64,000 nucleotides of DNA from Capra hircus (taxonomy: Eukaryota > Chordata > Mammalia > Artiodactyla > Bovidae), in assembly GCF_001704415.2 (NCBI RefSeq), contig NC_030819.1, positions 35,086,575 through 35,150,574 of the forward strand. Reading direction: 5' to 3'. Numbering within the stretch: position 1 is the stretch's first letter; each line of letters starts with the position of its first letter. The position numbers and the translations under genes were made by a program. Shown one piece after another: positions 1 to 10,701 of this stretch. The notes beneath the pieces were generated by a model. The model had not been told where the DNA came from and ran no database searches. It saw only the letters and a list, made by a program, of their open reading frames with translations.

Positions 1-750
1 ACCAGTATGTTCTCTGGGCAAAACTCTGTTATCCTTTGCCCTGCTTCTTACTCCAAGGCCAAATTTGCCTGTTACTCCAGGTATCTCTTGACTTCCTACT
101 TTTCATTCCAATCCCCTATGATGAAAAGGACATCTTTTTTTGGTGTTAGATCTAGAAGGTCTTCTAGGTCTTCATAGAACCATTTAACTTCAGCTTTAGT
201 GGTTGGAGCATAGACTTGGATTACTGTGATATTGAATGGTTTTCCTTGGAAATGAACGATATCATCCTGTCGTTTTTGAGACTGTGCCCAAGTACCTGCA
301 TTTCAGGCTCTTTTGTTGACTATGAGGGCTACTACATTTCTTCTAAGGGATTCTTGCCCACATAGTAGAAGTAATGGTCATCTGAATTAAACTCACCCAT
401 TCCGGTCTATTTTAGTTCACTGATATCCCAAAGTGTCGATGTTCACTCTTGCCATCTCCTGTTTGATTACTTCCCAATAACTTTGATTCATGGACCTAAC
501 ATTCCAGGTTTCTATGCAATATTGTTCTTTACAACATCAGAGTTTATGTCATCACCAGTCACATCCACAGCTGGGCATTGTTTTCTCTTTGGTTCTTCAT
601 TCTTTCTGGAGTTATTTCTCAACTCTTCTCAGTATATCCTTTTCCAGTGTCCTATCTTTTTGCCTTTTCATACTGTTCATGGGGTTCTCAAGGCAAGAAT
701 ACTGAAGTGGTTTACCATTCCCTTCTCCAATGGACAACGTTTTTTCAGAA
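1..750 (-). mobile_element. BovB (RTE) LINE, endonuclease part, truncated by window edge
   Basis: Read on the minus strand this is the 5' untranslated end and apurinic-like endonuclease of BovB, interrupted by frameshifts. Recognisable markers are the GDWN-like endonuclease motif region near 110-130, the HFQGKPFNIT block near 225-260, and the 5' leader with the TCTCCA-type junction near 725-745. It matches the better preserved copies at 37706-38206 and 56442-56852 in this window. The downstream part would lie beyond position 1. Confidence 0.9.
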
Positions 751-786
751 ATGTGAATGAAAGTGTTTGCCATTTGGGAAGACATG

Positions 787-968
787 AGATCTTTTGCCTC
801 CAACAGTGGTTCTCAGTTAGCTGCAGGGTGGAATTACCTGTGGGGTTTTATTAATAAAAAGTGTTGACTCCTGCCTCCCCTCCCCAAGATTCTGATTTAG
901 CTGAGATGAGGGTTTTATACAGTTCTCCTGGTGATTCGAATTTGCAGCTAAGTTTACAAACCACCAGC
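787..968. mobile_element. MER5-like hAT-Charlie DNA transposon fossil
   Basis: Starts with a CAGTGGTTCTCA-like terminus and contains the CCAAGATTCTGATTTAG and CTCCTGGTGATTCGAATTTG blocks typical of MER5-type non-autonomous hAT elements. It is highly diverged, so the subfamily is uncertain. Confidence 0.55.
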
Positions 969-1559
969 CTTTGCCATAATGAGGATATAAAGGACTGTAC
1001 CTGGAGGAGATAACTGAATATACAGGGATCAGGTGATTCTGCAGGAGCAGGAGTGTGCGTTTCTGTGTGTGGAAGGTGGCGTGAATGAGGGTGAGGCAAT
1101 GCTAGAGGCCCCACCCCTCTTGCCTGCTGTGAGGCCTTCCTGGCCCTTCACTCATTCCCTGGCCTTTCCACTCTCCTCACCTGGACTTGTGGATTCTGCT
1201 GCCCCCCTGGTGGTGATTTTCAGTATGGTACCGTTGCCCCTGGAGGTTTCATACAAGCCCAGCCTTGGTTCATCACAAACCTATGAGCAGGATTCCCAAG
1301 ATGTGGTTTGCCAGGAGGGAAATCCTGGGAACCATACACAAGGAGCAGCTTGGCAGTCGCTTCAGGAGTCGCTCCTGCACAGGGAAGCTCAGGGAGCTCT
1401 AGGTCACTGGCCAAGCACGGGTCTGGCACAGGCCTGTGACTGGAGCCTTCCTGGGCCTGTGGTCTGAGGAAATTGGTCTTCTCGGCCAGAGACAAGCGCC
1501 TATGCTATCAAGCATCAGGAAGTGCAGAGGTGTAAGGTGACAGGCTTCACAGTAAACAG
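969..1559. other. Unassigned non-coding sequence
   Basis: About 590 bases of moderately GC-rich sequence. Open frames exist in several phases, but none shows a recognisable domain, codon bias or splice context. I see no repeat family I can name. Confidence 0.4.
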
Positions 1560-1800
1560 CACCACCCTGCTGTATATTCCGCCCTCCTGTATAGCAAAGG
1601 TGTGTTTTTACTTAATGACCATGTTTACCTGTAACACAAGCCAAGAGGATGTTAGGATCCCCATCGCACAGACAAGGAAACAAGCCTACAGAGCTTAAGG
1701 AAATTGCTCAAGGTCATACAACTCGTAACTGACAGATGTGGCCTCTGAGCCCAGGCAGGTGGGACCTCACAGTCTGTTCCCGCTCCTCCCATGTCCTGGC
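1560..1800 (+). repeat. MIR SINE (old mammalian)
   Basis: Contains the MIR core order: a GATCCCCAT-CACAGACAAGGAAAC segment near 1655-1680, a GAGCTTAAGGAAATTGCTCAAGGTCA block near 1692-1717, then the GAGCCCAGGCAG end near 1746-1757. Diverged as expected for MIR. Confidence 0.75.
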
Positions 1801-2189
1801 AGGACCCGGAGTTCTCTCCTGTCCAAAGATCTGCCCAGCCCTTCAGCCCAACTCCCTGGGTGGGTCTGGGTGGTGCCTCCAGGCTCCCACAGCCCCTCTG
1901 CTCCTATTGCCCCTGATTTGGATCCCTCCTTCTGCAGGGCAACCCCACCCACCCACCCAACGAGAGCCCCACAGTCGGCAGGAAGACACACTTGCCCTGT
2001 TCTAGCAGCTTCTCCCTACAGCCAACTCCTGAGGGTGGAGTCAGGCCAGGTAGTGAGGAAAATCATGAGAGAAGCAGGAAGGTGTGAGCTGGGGGTCAGC
2101 GCCTTCCTCTGACCTGGGACCTCCATCACTTGCGGCAGCTCCCCTCTGCATCCTCCTCCCACATTACAAGTGTTTCCTACAGCTCTGCT
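1801..2189. other. Unassigned GC-rich sequence
   Basis: C-rich sequence with overlapping open frames in both strands and no domain or splice support. Nothing recognisable. Confidence 0.35.
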
Positions 2190-2365
2190 GTGGATCAGTC
2201 ATCAGGGGAGGGATCAGAATGCAGGTTACTGGGCTCCAGCCCCAAAGATGTAATCCAGTGGGTTACACAAGTGGGGCCTGAGAATTTGAATTTTTAACCA
2301 ACAACCCAGTCAGTTTTGATGCAGGGGGTCCTCTGAACACATGCTGAGAAACACTTAACAGACCT
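2190..2365. mobile_element. MER5-like hAT-Charlie fossil
   Basis: Carries the AATCCAGTGGGTTAC and GGCCTGAGAATTTGAATTTTTAAC blocks and a terminal TGCTGAGAAACACTT, the reverse-terminus style of MER5-type elements. Diverged. Confidence 0.5.
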
Positions 2366-2917
2366 GCCACTCACATCTGTGAGCCCTGGGTCAAGACTGC
2401 AAATATTTAAAAAGTTATAAATCAATTAAACGAAACTGTCAAGTACACCTACATAACTATTAAAACCTGGCAGACTGGGATTTTGGACACTGAGCTCCAA
2501 GCCAGAAGGCAGGACAGCAGAGGGAAGGGCCGACCCCAGCCCCCAGCCCTCCCCCTGCTCTTCCCACCTCGGGCTCTGACTCTCTCTGTGCCCTGAGGAA
2601 TCTGCTGCTCAAGCAAGAGCGCCCCCAGCCTTCAAGTCCAAGCGTAGGCCACTGTCTTCCCACCCACAAACAGCTGTATCTTGACCACCTGTTGGGCTGG
2701 GACATGGGCACCGGCACCGAGAAGGAGGCCTGCAGTGGCGCTGGGAGCAGGGATGCTAGGGTCCAGGTACTCCAGAGCACGGCCTGGAGGGGCGGGGCTC
2801 CAGGTGGCCACACCCCCTTGTCCTCTCTGGCTGTGGGCACCTGGGCGGGCGGGGGTGGGGGGGTGTCAGGGGTGGGGGGGTGAGGGTGCGACCCCGGAAT
2901 GACCAGAGTAGGGCCTC
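2366..2917. other. GC-rich unassigned block with G-run tract
   Basis: C-rich then G-rich sequence with no recognised family. Positions about 2841-2882 on the plus strand are almost pure G in runs of three to eight separated by one or two bases, a pattern able to form a G-quadruplex. No gene is supported. Confidence 0.5.
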
Positions 2918-3078
2918 TAAACCAGTGTTTCTCTAACTGTACTGTGGGTAGGACTCACCTGGGATCTGGAGATTCTGAGTCAGTGGGTCTGGGGTAGAAC
3001 AAGATTCCCGTGTTCTAAAGGCCCCCCAGGCCAAGCCGATGCTGCTGGTCCGCAGGCCACACTTTGAACAGCAGGGTT
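2918..3078 (-). mobile_element. MER5A-like hAT-Charlie element
   Basis: Both ends are visible: CCAGTGTTTCTCTAACTGTAC at the left and a TTTGAACAGCAG end at the right. The internal GACTCACCTGGGATCTGGAGATTCTGAGTC segment is split between them. It is the best preserved MER5-type copy in the window. Confidence 0.7.
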
Positions 3079-3089
3079 CTGGGGCAGGG

Positions 3090-3155
3090 TGGGCAGAGTT
3101 CTCCTGTAAAGGACCAGGAAGTACATTCCCAGGCTTTGAGGGCCTTATGGTTTCT
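3090..3155 (+). mobile_element. hAT (MER1-group) fragment
   Basis: The CTGTAAAGGACCAGGAAGTA and GGCTTTGAGGGCC blocks match the terminal region of the common mammalian hAT repeat that also appears, in the other orientation, at 9625-9858. It is cut off by the BovB fragment that follows. Confidence 0.55.
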
Positions 3156-3157
3156 GC

Positions 3158-3400
3158 TCCAGAAAAACATCTACTTCTGCTCATTGACTACGCTAAAGCC
3201 TTTGACTCCACAGATCACAACAAACTGGAAAACTTAAAGAGTCAGGAATCCCAGACCCACCTTTCCTGTCTCCTGAGAAACCTGTACGCGAGTGGAGAAG
3301 CAACAGTTAGAACTGTACATGGAACAACCGCCTGGGTCAAAATTGGGAATGGAGTATGGCCTGCATATTGTCACCCTGCTTATTTAACTTATATGAAAAA
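3158..3400 (+). mobile_element. BovB LINE reverse-transcriptase fragment (diverged)
   Basis: The plus strand reads LIDYAKAFDSTDHNKLENL and, further on, a GNGVWPAYCHPAYLTYM-like stretch, which is BovB reverse transcriptase around the catalytic Asp of motif A. Compared with the younger copies it has substitutions and a small deletion near 3230, and it is short at both ends. Confidence 0.85.
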
Positions 3401-3414
3401 AATGTATGTATATG

Positions 3415-3500
3415 TATAACTGAATCACTGCTGTTGAGCAGAAATTAACACAGCATTGTAAATTTAATGATACTTAAATTTTTAAAGAAACAAGAAAAAA
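3415..3500 (+). mobile_element. L1 3' end fragment
   Basis: The CTGAATCACTGCTGT and AAATTAACACAGCATTGTAAA blocks followed by A-rich sequence are the 3' terminus of artiodactyl L1. Only the tail is present. Confidence 0.6.
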
Positions 3501-4687
3501 AGTTAAGGGTGTCAGTAGGTTCACTATTAATAATATTTACTATGGTTACTTGCTTAGCCATGTATTTGCCAGATATTTCTACTTTGAAAATATAATTCTT
3601 TCCTAAAGAATTAATTTGAGAAGATACTTAGAGTCCATGAAAATGCTGTCTCCTCCAACCCCCAAAATTTCACTGTACATTCAGACAATGATGAATTTTG
3701 TCTGAATTATTTATGACAAAGAAGGTTGCTACTTTTCTGTCAATCTGTCTACATTTGTTAATTGACCTTCTACTACAAAAAAAGGCTTTCCCTTCCTGCT
3801 ATCTATTTATGTCTTATAGAAATCAGTATAAACATGGATTTTTAAAATTTTTAGTCGTTGTAAAATATAGGGTTTAAAAGCCATTAGTCTTCTGTTATCA
3901 TTATTTACTTATGACCTTCTAATGTGAGATAAACTCCATCTCAGAGACTCATCTTTTGTCTGGGTAGTCTGTAAAATTTAATTTTAAAAATGTTTTCCAT
4001 GTATGTCCTCCAGAATTAAATATGATAAGCTTTTTGGATCAAACAGTGTTTTGGAATACCCAAGGTTCCACCTATTGGGATGGACACTTGTGAGTATGGT
4101 GCTGAGTAAAAGAGTGAATTTAGTCAGAACCATCCAATGTGAACTTCTTGTAGAACATTCCCAGTGTGTCTAAGTCTTAACGCTTGGTTCTTCTTTAAAA
4201 AATAAATAAATAAATGACACAATCCAGTTTGACTCCTAAGGCTAAGTCAGATCTACTGGAGTGCAGATGGAGGTCTCACAGGGCTGGGCATGTGATTCCT
4301 ACTAGCAGTGTTATTTTTTAGGTCTACATTCAAATAAATATATATTTCTCCCTGTTTGAACACATATTGCTGTTTTAGTTTTTGAAAAAAAAAATAAACA
4401 CTTTCGTTAGAACGTTAGGTTTAAAAAAACAAAACTCAGTTAATTCATAGTCTTTCTGCTTTTAAAGGAAAATTAATAGCTTACACTTAAACCTTGTATT
4501 TTAAAAATTCTGAAGGTTTAAAAGTGGTCTGTTCTGCTTCAGGGACCTTCTTCAACCTTAGGACCATGCTGTTGATTCAAGAATAGAATCGGTAAAAATA
4601 CATGCACAGTATTGTTTTTAGACTTGAAACAAACCCTTTACACTTAAATATAAGTTTATTTATTTCTCACTTTTTAATGCTATTAAA
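3501..4687. other. AT-rich unassigned sequence
   Basis: About 1.2 kb of AT-rich sequence with a short (AAAT)n run at 4196-4215. No open frame of interest, no repeat family that I can name and no exon-like segment. Confidence 0.4.
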
Positions 4688-6319
4688 AATCTGATCAAGT
4701 GGACCACAGTCTCGTCTAACTCAATGAAATGAAGCCATGCCTTGTGGGGCTTCCCAATGGATGGGTCATGGTGGAGAGGTCTGACAGAATGTGGTCCACT
4801 GGAAAAGGGAATGGCAAACCACTTCAGTATTCTTGCCTTGAGAACTTCAAAACAGTATGAAAAGGGAAAAAGATAGGACACTGAAAGATGAACTCCCCAG
4901 GTCGGTAGGTGCCCAATGTGCTACTGAAAATTAGTGGAGAAATAACTCCAGAAAGAATGAAGGGATTGGGGTTAAAGCAAAAAAAAACAAACAACAAAAC
5001 AAAAAACAAACAACAACAACAACAAAAAAAAAACAGCCAGTTGTGGATGGGATTGGTGATAGAAGCAAGGACTGATGCTGTAAAGAGCAACATTGCATAG
5101 GAACCTGGAATGTTAGGTCCATGAATAAAGGCACATTGGAAGTGGTCAAACAGGAGATGGCAAGAGTGAACGTCGACGTTCTAGGAATCAGCAAACTAAG
5201 ATGGTCTGCAATGGGTGGATTTAACTCAGATGACCATTATATCTACTACTCTGGGCAGGAATCCCTTAGAAGTAATGAAGTAGCCTCATAGTCAACAAAA
5301 GAGTCCGAAATGCAGTACTTGGATGTAATCTCAAAAAAACACAGAATGATCTCTGTTCATTTCCAAGGCAAACCATTCAATATCATTGTAACCCAAGTCT
5401 ATGCCCCAATCAGTAACATTGAACAAGCTCTGAAGCTGAATGGTTTTATGAAGACCTACAAGACCTTTTAGAACTAACATCCAAAAAAGATGTCTCTTTC
5501 ATTACAGAGGACTGGAATGCAAAAGTAGGAAGTCAAGAAACATCTGGAGTACCAGGCAGATTTGGCCTTGGAGTACAGAATGAAGAAGGGCAAAGGCTAA
5601 TAGAGTTTTGCCAAGAGAACGCACTGGTCATGGCACACACCCTCTTCAACAACACAAGAGAAAACTCTACAAAATTGACATCACCAGATGGTTAACACAG
5701 AAATCAGATTGATTATATTCTTTGCAGCCAAAGATAGAGAAGCTCTATACAGTCAGAAAAATCAAGACTGGGAGTTGACTGTGGCTCAGATCATGAACCC
5801 TTTATTGCCAAATTCAGACTTAAATTGAATAAAGTGGGGAAAACCACTAGATCATTCAGGTATGATCTAAATCAAATCCCTTATGACTATAGAGTAGAAG
5901 TGAGAAATAGATTTAAGGGACTAGATCTGATAGACAGAGTGCCTGATGAACTATGGACAGAAGTTCATGACATTGTACGGAGGCAGGAATCAAGACCATC
6001 CCCAACAAAAAGAAATGCAAAAAAATCAAAATGGCTGTCTGAGGAGGCCTTACAAATAGCTGTGAAAAGAAGTGAAGTGAAAAGCAAAGGAGAAAAGGAA
6101 AGATATACTCATTTTGAATATAGAATTCCAAAGAAAAGCAAGGAGAGATATGAAAGCCTTCCTCAGTGATCAATGCAAAGAAATAGAGGAAACAATAGAA
6201 TGGGAAAACTAGAGATCTCTTCAAGAAAATTAGAGACACAAAGGGACTATTTCATGCAAAGATGGATTCAATAAAGGGCAGAAATGGTATGGACCTAACA
6301 TAAACAGAAGATATTAAAA
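4688..6319 (+). mobile_element. BovB LINE, 5' half (leader, endonuclease, start of RT), ends at N run
   Basis: Begins with the BovB leader (GGACCACAG block at 4701), continues through the endonuclease with its GDWN-like motif near 5510-5520 (here EDWNA, the first residue changed), and ends in the RT N-terminal region (RFKGLDLIDRVPDELW near 5910). An A-rich simple repeat of CAA/AAAC units lies at 4978-5033 within the leader. Several frameshifts and a stop make it inactive. Homology continues up to the N run and does not resume after it. Confidence 0.9.
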
Positions 6320-6324
6320 NNNNN
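6320..6324. other. Assembly gap (5 N)
   Basis: Five unknown bases. Sequence to the left is BovB and sequence to the right is unrelated, so this is a join between contigs or an unresolved breakpoint rather than a few missing bases in a continuous element. Confidence 0.95.
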
Positions 6325-6660
6325 GATGGTGAATTCATGCCATGCACCCCAACAGCTTGCTCATTTGGTAACCCACAGCAGTGAGGACACTGTTCTTTGC
6401 CTACAGAGAATCTTTCTCTGCCCAGTACACCAGGCACTACAACCCAAGAGATCCAAGTAGCCCTAAAGTTAGACCTAAACCCTAAGCTGTACAAAAAAAG
6501 CTTAACAGTAAATTTGGCTCTCTCCATCCACATATAGGACATTACCTGGAATGTTCAAGAAGGTCAGCTTATACAGTTGCATGGACCTCAACCAATTTAA
6601 AGAAAAGATAAAAGGATAAAAGTTCTCAACAAAGACCTACAGTAAAAACAACAAACAAAC
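6325..6660. other. Unassigned sequence right of the N run
   Basis: No family recognised. It ends in an A-rich CAAA repeat (6640-6665). The stretch near 6621-6640 resembles sequence at 8630-8650 and could be one side of the target-site duplication of the L1 that follows. Confidence 0.4.
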
Positions 6661-6664
6661 AAAC

Positions 6665-8320
6665 AAAACCACCCAAAGTAATGGACAGATTCAGTGCAAT
6701 CCCTATCAAACTACCAATGGCATTTTTCACAGAATTAGAACAAAAGCTTTACATTTTGTATGGCAACACAAAATACTATGAAAAGCCAAAGCAATCTTGA
6801 GAAAAACAGAGTTAGAAACTTTGAAGCTGGTAGAATCAGGCTCCTTGTCTTCAGACTATACTGCAAAGCTACAGCAACTGAAACAATATGCTACTGGCAC
6901 CAAACAGAAACATAGATCAATGGAACAGGATGGAAAGTCCAGAGATAAACCCGTGCACCTAAGGTCACCTATGACAGAGGAAGCAAGAATACACAGTGGA
7001 TAAAGACAGTCTCTTCAATAAGCGGTGCTGGGAAAACTGGACAGCTATGTGTAAAAGAATAAAACACTCCCTAACATCATACACAAAAAATAAACTCAAA
7101 ATGGATTATAGACATATATGTAACACCAGACAATATATAACTCTTAGATGAAAAACAAGGAGAATTCTCTCTGACATAAATTTTCAGCAAGATCTTTTTT
7201 GATCAACCTCCTAGAGTAATGAAGATAAAAGATAAACTAATGGGACCTAATTAAGCTTAAAAGATTTTGTACAGCAAAGAACACCATAAACAATACTGAA
7301 AAACAACCTTCAGAATAGGGAAAAATATTTGCAAACAAAGTGACTGACAAGGGATTACTCTCTGAAATACACAAACAGTTCATGAATTCAATATAAAAAA
7401 AATCCCAATCAAACTATTGGCAGAAGATTAAAACAGACACTCTCCAACGAAGACATACAGATGGCCAAAGATGCACATGAAAAGATGGTCAACATCTCTA
7501 ATTGTTAAAGAAATGCAAATCAACACAGTGAGGTCTCACCTCACACTAGTCAGTATGACCATCATCAAACAATCTACAAACAATAAATGCTGGAGAGGAT
7601 GTGAAGAAATGCTCCTACCCTGTTGCTGGGAATGTAAACTGGGTACAGTCACTATGGAGAATGATATGGAAGTTCCTTGAAAAACTAAAACCAGAGCCTA
7701 CCATGTCATCCAGCAAGCCCATTCCTGGGCATATATCCAGAGAAAACCATAATTCCAAAAGATATATGCACCCTAATATTCACTGCAGCACTATTCACAT
7801 AGCCAGGACATGGAAGCGACCTAGATGTCCATCAACCAAGCATGGGTAAGGAAGATGTGTGGTATCATATAGACAATGGAATATCATCCATAACAAAAGG
7901 GAAGAGAATGCCATTTGCAGCAACATGGATAGACCTATAGAGATTTTATACTAAGTGAAGTATGTCAGACAGAGAAACACAGAATATGATATTGCTTATA
8001 CAAGAATTCTAACAAAAGGCAACAAATGAACTTATCTGCAAAACAGAAGTAGAGTCACAGATGTAGAAAATAAACTTATGCTTACCGGGGATAAGGGAAG
8101 GAAGGGATAAACTGAAAGACTTGGTTGACACATACATACTACTATATACAAAATATTAAAATAGATAATTAATAAGAAACAAATGTAAAGTACAGGGAAC
8201 TCTGTAATGACCTATATAGGAAAGAATCAAAAAGGAGTATATATGTATCCATATTTTCAGATTCATTTTGCTATACACCATAAAATAAGACAACTGTGTA
8301 AACCAGTAAATTTAAAAGAA
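6665..8320 (+). mobile_element. L1 LINE, 5'-truncated, ORF2 C-terminus and 3' UTR
   Basis: Starts in the L1 ORF2 region that reads RFSAIPIKLPMAFFTELEQ-like (6685-6745), continues through the Cys-rich C-terminal part and the 3' UTR with the GGAATATCA and GTATGTCAGACAGAGAAACACAG blocks (7880-7985), and ends with an A-rich tail near 8320. The frame is broken many times. It is clearly older than the L1 at 41384. Confidence 0.85.
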
Positions 8321-8454
8321 TGGTCCGAGCCAGCTAAAGCAGGGGCCAAGACACCACAGGTCTGCTGGAGGCACTTTCATATCTGGTCTTTGCTCTTAAA
8401 GATTCTGAAATCCAAACAGAAATTCTTTTCTAAAGGACAATTTCTTTGAAGTTA
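8321..8454. other. Unique segment between two L1 pieces
   Basis: About 130 bases of non-L1 sequence flanked on both sides by L1-like, A-rich sequence. It could be a 3'-transduced flank or simply the intron between two insertions. Confidence 0.35.
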
Positions 8455-8625
8455 ATTAAAATGCAAATTACTAAAAAAAGATACATGCACCCCAATGTCC
8501 ATGGGTATGGAAAAAGAATCTCTTATAAAGTGGATATACATATAACAGATTCACTTGGCTAGACACCTGAAGTTAACACAACATCATAAATCAACCATAT
8601 GCCAATCAAAAAAAAATTTTAAAGA
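8455..8625 (+). mobile_element. L1 3' end fragment
   Basis: Short ORF2/3' UTR piece (GATACATGCACCCCAATGTC) joined to an L1 terminus (CCTGAAGTTAACACAACATC near 8569) and an A-rich tail near 8606-8622. Internally deleted relative to a normal L1 end. Confidence 0.6.
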
Positions 8626-8846
8626 GGTCTCAACAAAAACCTACTGAAAATGAATAACTAAATGGAAAACACAATAAAAGTTCTCAAGACACAAATGACT
8701 TCATATGGACCACATGGTGGATCACATACTGCAAACACTTTAATTCATTAGAACCAAGCAGTATATATTAGACAAGATGGCAACAGTTTAATAACTACAA
8801 AGCTATAAACTGTAAACATACTACAAATATTCACATATTTACTTAC

Positions 8847-8957
8847 TTTCTACCAGGATCAGGGCCCCAAAGGCAACAACAGTGGCAAAGATGGCACAGA
8901 TGACATCTAGATACACAGCGAGCCATCGGGACGTCGTCAAAAGCAGGAACCAAGCCT
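8847..8957 (-). CDS. ABCC4: ABCC4-like exon: TM11 of TMD2
   Basis: This 111-nt exon encodes the TM11 segment of an MRP4-like transporter (AWFLLLTTSRWLAV followed by a hydrophobic run ending ALILVE). The length equals the human segment. The acceptor reads AG at 8959-8958 and the donor GTAAGT at 8846-8841; phase 1 on both sides joins the previous exon's Ser-G to make Glu. The Arg of TTSRW, which corresponds to a substrate-contacting arginine in MRP1 and MRP4, is kept, but the next conserved Arg (WFAVR in human) is Tyr here, which needs at least two base changes from a CGN codon. There is no stop. The following TM12 exon is not found at lower coordinates. Confidence 0.9.
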
Positions 8958-9624
8958 CTGGTTTGTGAACCGTAGTAAGCATAATACATAAATAGGAAAA
9001 CCATGTTAGCTGCTTCTAATGAGGGAGAACATTTCCTCAGTTGAGGTACAGAAGATTTTACACAAAGTAGGACAGCAAAGTCACACATTCAAGGAACCTG
9101 AAGATTCCAGAAAACTAGGTTCTAACACAAGGCAAGGTATGGGACACACAGGAATCAGTCCAGGAAGCAAGCATTGAAAACTTCAACCCACAGGTTATCA
9201 ACAGAAATATAATCACAAGAAAGAAGATGGAAAATCGTCTCATTGGTGCCTTTCCTGCAGTGCTGGGCCTCAGCGTGAAGATCATCCTCTCACAGGACGA
9301 CTGCTCCCAGCTCTCACACAGCAGAGAGCACAGCTCACACTGTTTCCAGCACCTTCTGCCCTCACTACAGGGCCCTGTGGTGTTTATTCTTAGGAGCCAC
9401 TGTCTATATGACCATCAGCTAACAGGATCTGCATGTGGTTTTCAAAATGCCATTTTATCTTCAAAAATGCAGTAACGATTGAAAAGTTTGACCGGGATTT
9501 TATAGACTTAGAGGAAATTCTGAATTTTCTACCTAGGAAAAACAACTTCACCTATATGAAGTATAATCGAGTGGGTGGCAAATCAGGAAATTAGTTTCAT
9601 CAATCACATCTGCTACCCTCCATG
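8958..9624. other. Intron sequence, nothing assigned
   Basis: Intron between the TM11 exon and the preceding coupling-helix exon. An open frame at 9227-9475 lacks domain and splice support. No repeat recognised. Confidence 0.4.
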
Positions 9625-9858
9625 CTCTGAAAAGAGTTGGCAAACTACAGCCTGAGGGATAAGAATAGCAACCACCTGGTTCTGAAAAGGAAGTTTTATT
9701 GGAAAGCAGCCATTCGCTGATGTATTATCTTTGCCTGTCTTTGTGCTACAACAGCCAAGGTGGGTAGCTGCAGCAGACACAGTATAGCACACAAAGCCTA
9801 TAATTTTCTATCTGGGTCTTTGCAAAAAACAAAATTTTACTGAGTCCTGCCCTAAAGA
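9625..9858 (-). mobile_element. hAT (MER1-group) DNA transposon fossil
   Basis: Contains the GGAAGTTTTATTGGAAAGCAGCC block, the GTGCTACAACAGCCAAGGTGGGTAG block and the AAAGCCTATAATTTTCTATCTGGG block of a common mammalian hAT repeat. It is the same family as 3090-3155, in opposite orientation. Confidence 0.65.
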
Positions 9859-10093
9859 GACAGAGCCCACAGGGCAGTGATGGAAGGACAATGCAAGCCA
9901 GTCAGGGGAGAAAAGCAGGGGGTGATGGGGAAGAGGGGAGCACAGAGGGGATGCTGAGAGGAAGGGTGGGGGAGGTGGGTGTGCAGAGGGGGACATGCGG
10001 GTTACAGAGAGAGAGGTGCTGGCCTCTGAGAGGGAGGTCAGGCCTCAGAAGGCAGCACATCCCATCTGAAATTATTTCTACAAACTTACAGAC
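9859..10093. other. G-rich intron segment beside the donor site
   Basis: Positions 9900-10040 are purine-rich (GGGGAAGAGGGG, GGGTGGGGGAGGTGGG) on the plus strand, so C/T-rich in the transcript sense just downstream of the exon's 5' splice site. No gene. Confidence 0.45.
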
Positions 10094-10213
10094 CTGAGTG
10101 CAAATCCTGATATGCGTCGAACAGCTCCTGAAACCTCTGTTCAGCTTTGTATGCCCGGATGGTCCAGAGTCCCCGCAGAGAAGATGCTAAGTGGGAAAAC
10201 ACCGGGCTCCGTG
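10094..10213 (-). CDS. ABCC4: ABCC4-like exon: second TMD2 cytoplasmic loop and coupling helix
   Basis: A 120-nt exon read from 10213 down. It encodes SPVFSHLASSLRGLWTIRAY, then KAEQRFQELFDAYQDLHS, the long cytoplasmic loop between TM10 and TM11 whose coupling helix contacts the nucleotide-binding domains. Acceptor TTCCCAG ends at 10214; donor is GTCTGT at 10093-10088, slightly off the GTAAGT ideal with a second GTAAGT four bases further. Its first two bases complete the Thr codon left open by the 17820 exon, and its last base opens the Glu codon of the 8957 exon. Conservation with human MRP4 is high; changes such as E/Q and C/F are mild. No disruption. Confidence 0.92.
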
Positions 10214-10514
10214 CTGGGAAGCAGAGACAGACACACGACAGAGAAAGTCAGGGAGGCTGGATGCGAGAAAACCCACTGACTCCTGGGATATGTGGTGACA
10301 CATCCCACCAATAGGAATCCTCCATGTGACCCTCACTCCTGCTCACATCAGGGTTCACTTTTAATGACATGGGAATGAAAGATTCTCTTTGAAACTATGT
10401 TTGACCAAATTCATTCACAGCTAGATTTAGATAAAGAAATTCTTTTACAGTTCTTTCATCAGAGGTCCTCTCAAACATGCTCCCTCCAAATTCTGCTGGC
10501 ATTCTCCCAGGTGG

Positions 10515-10700
10515 AAATTGTTCACAACTTTTAAAAAATTTATTGAAGTATAGTTGATTTACAATAATGTGTTAACTTCAGGTATATAGTATAGTCATTC
10601 AGTTAATGATTATATTCCATTACAGGTTATTACAAGATGCTGAATAAAATTTCCTGTGCTTTACAGTAAATCTTTGTTGCATACCTATTTGACAAATAGT
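10515..10700 (-). mobile_element. L1 3' UTR, first part (split by BovB)
   Basis: Minus-strand L1 end: the TTTATTGAAGTATAGTTGATTTAC terminus, then the TTCCTGTGCTTTACAGTA block near 10652-10669. The element resumes at 11894 on the other side of a BovB insertion. Confidence 0.75.
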
Positions 10701-10701
10701 T

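Noticed and set aside
6325..6660. Remnant of an endogenous retrovirus or of the missing TM12 exon
   Set aside because: No LTR ends, no gag-pol motifs, and no match on the minus strand to the expected TM12 peptide or splice sites.
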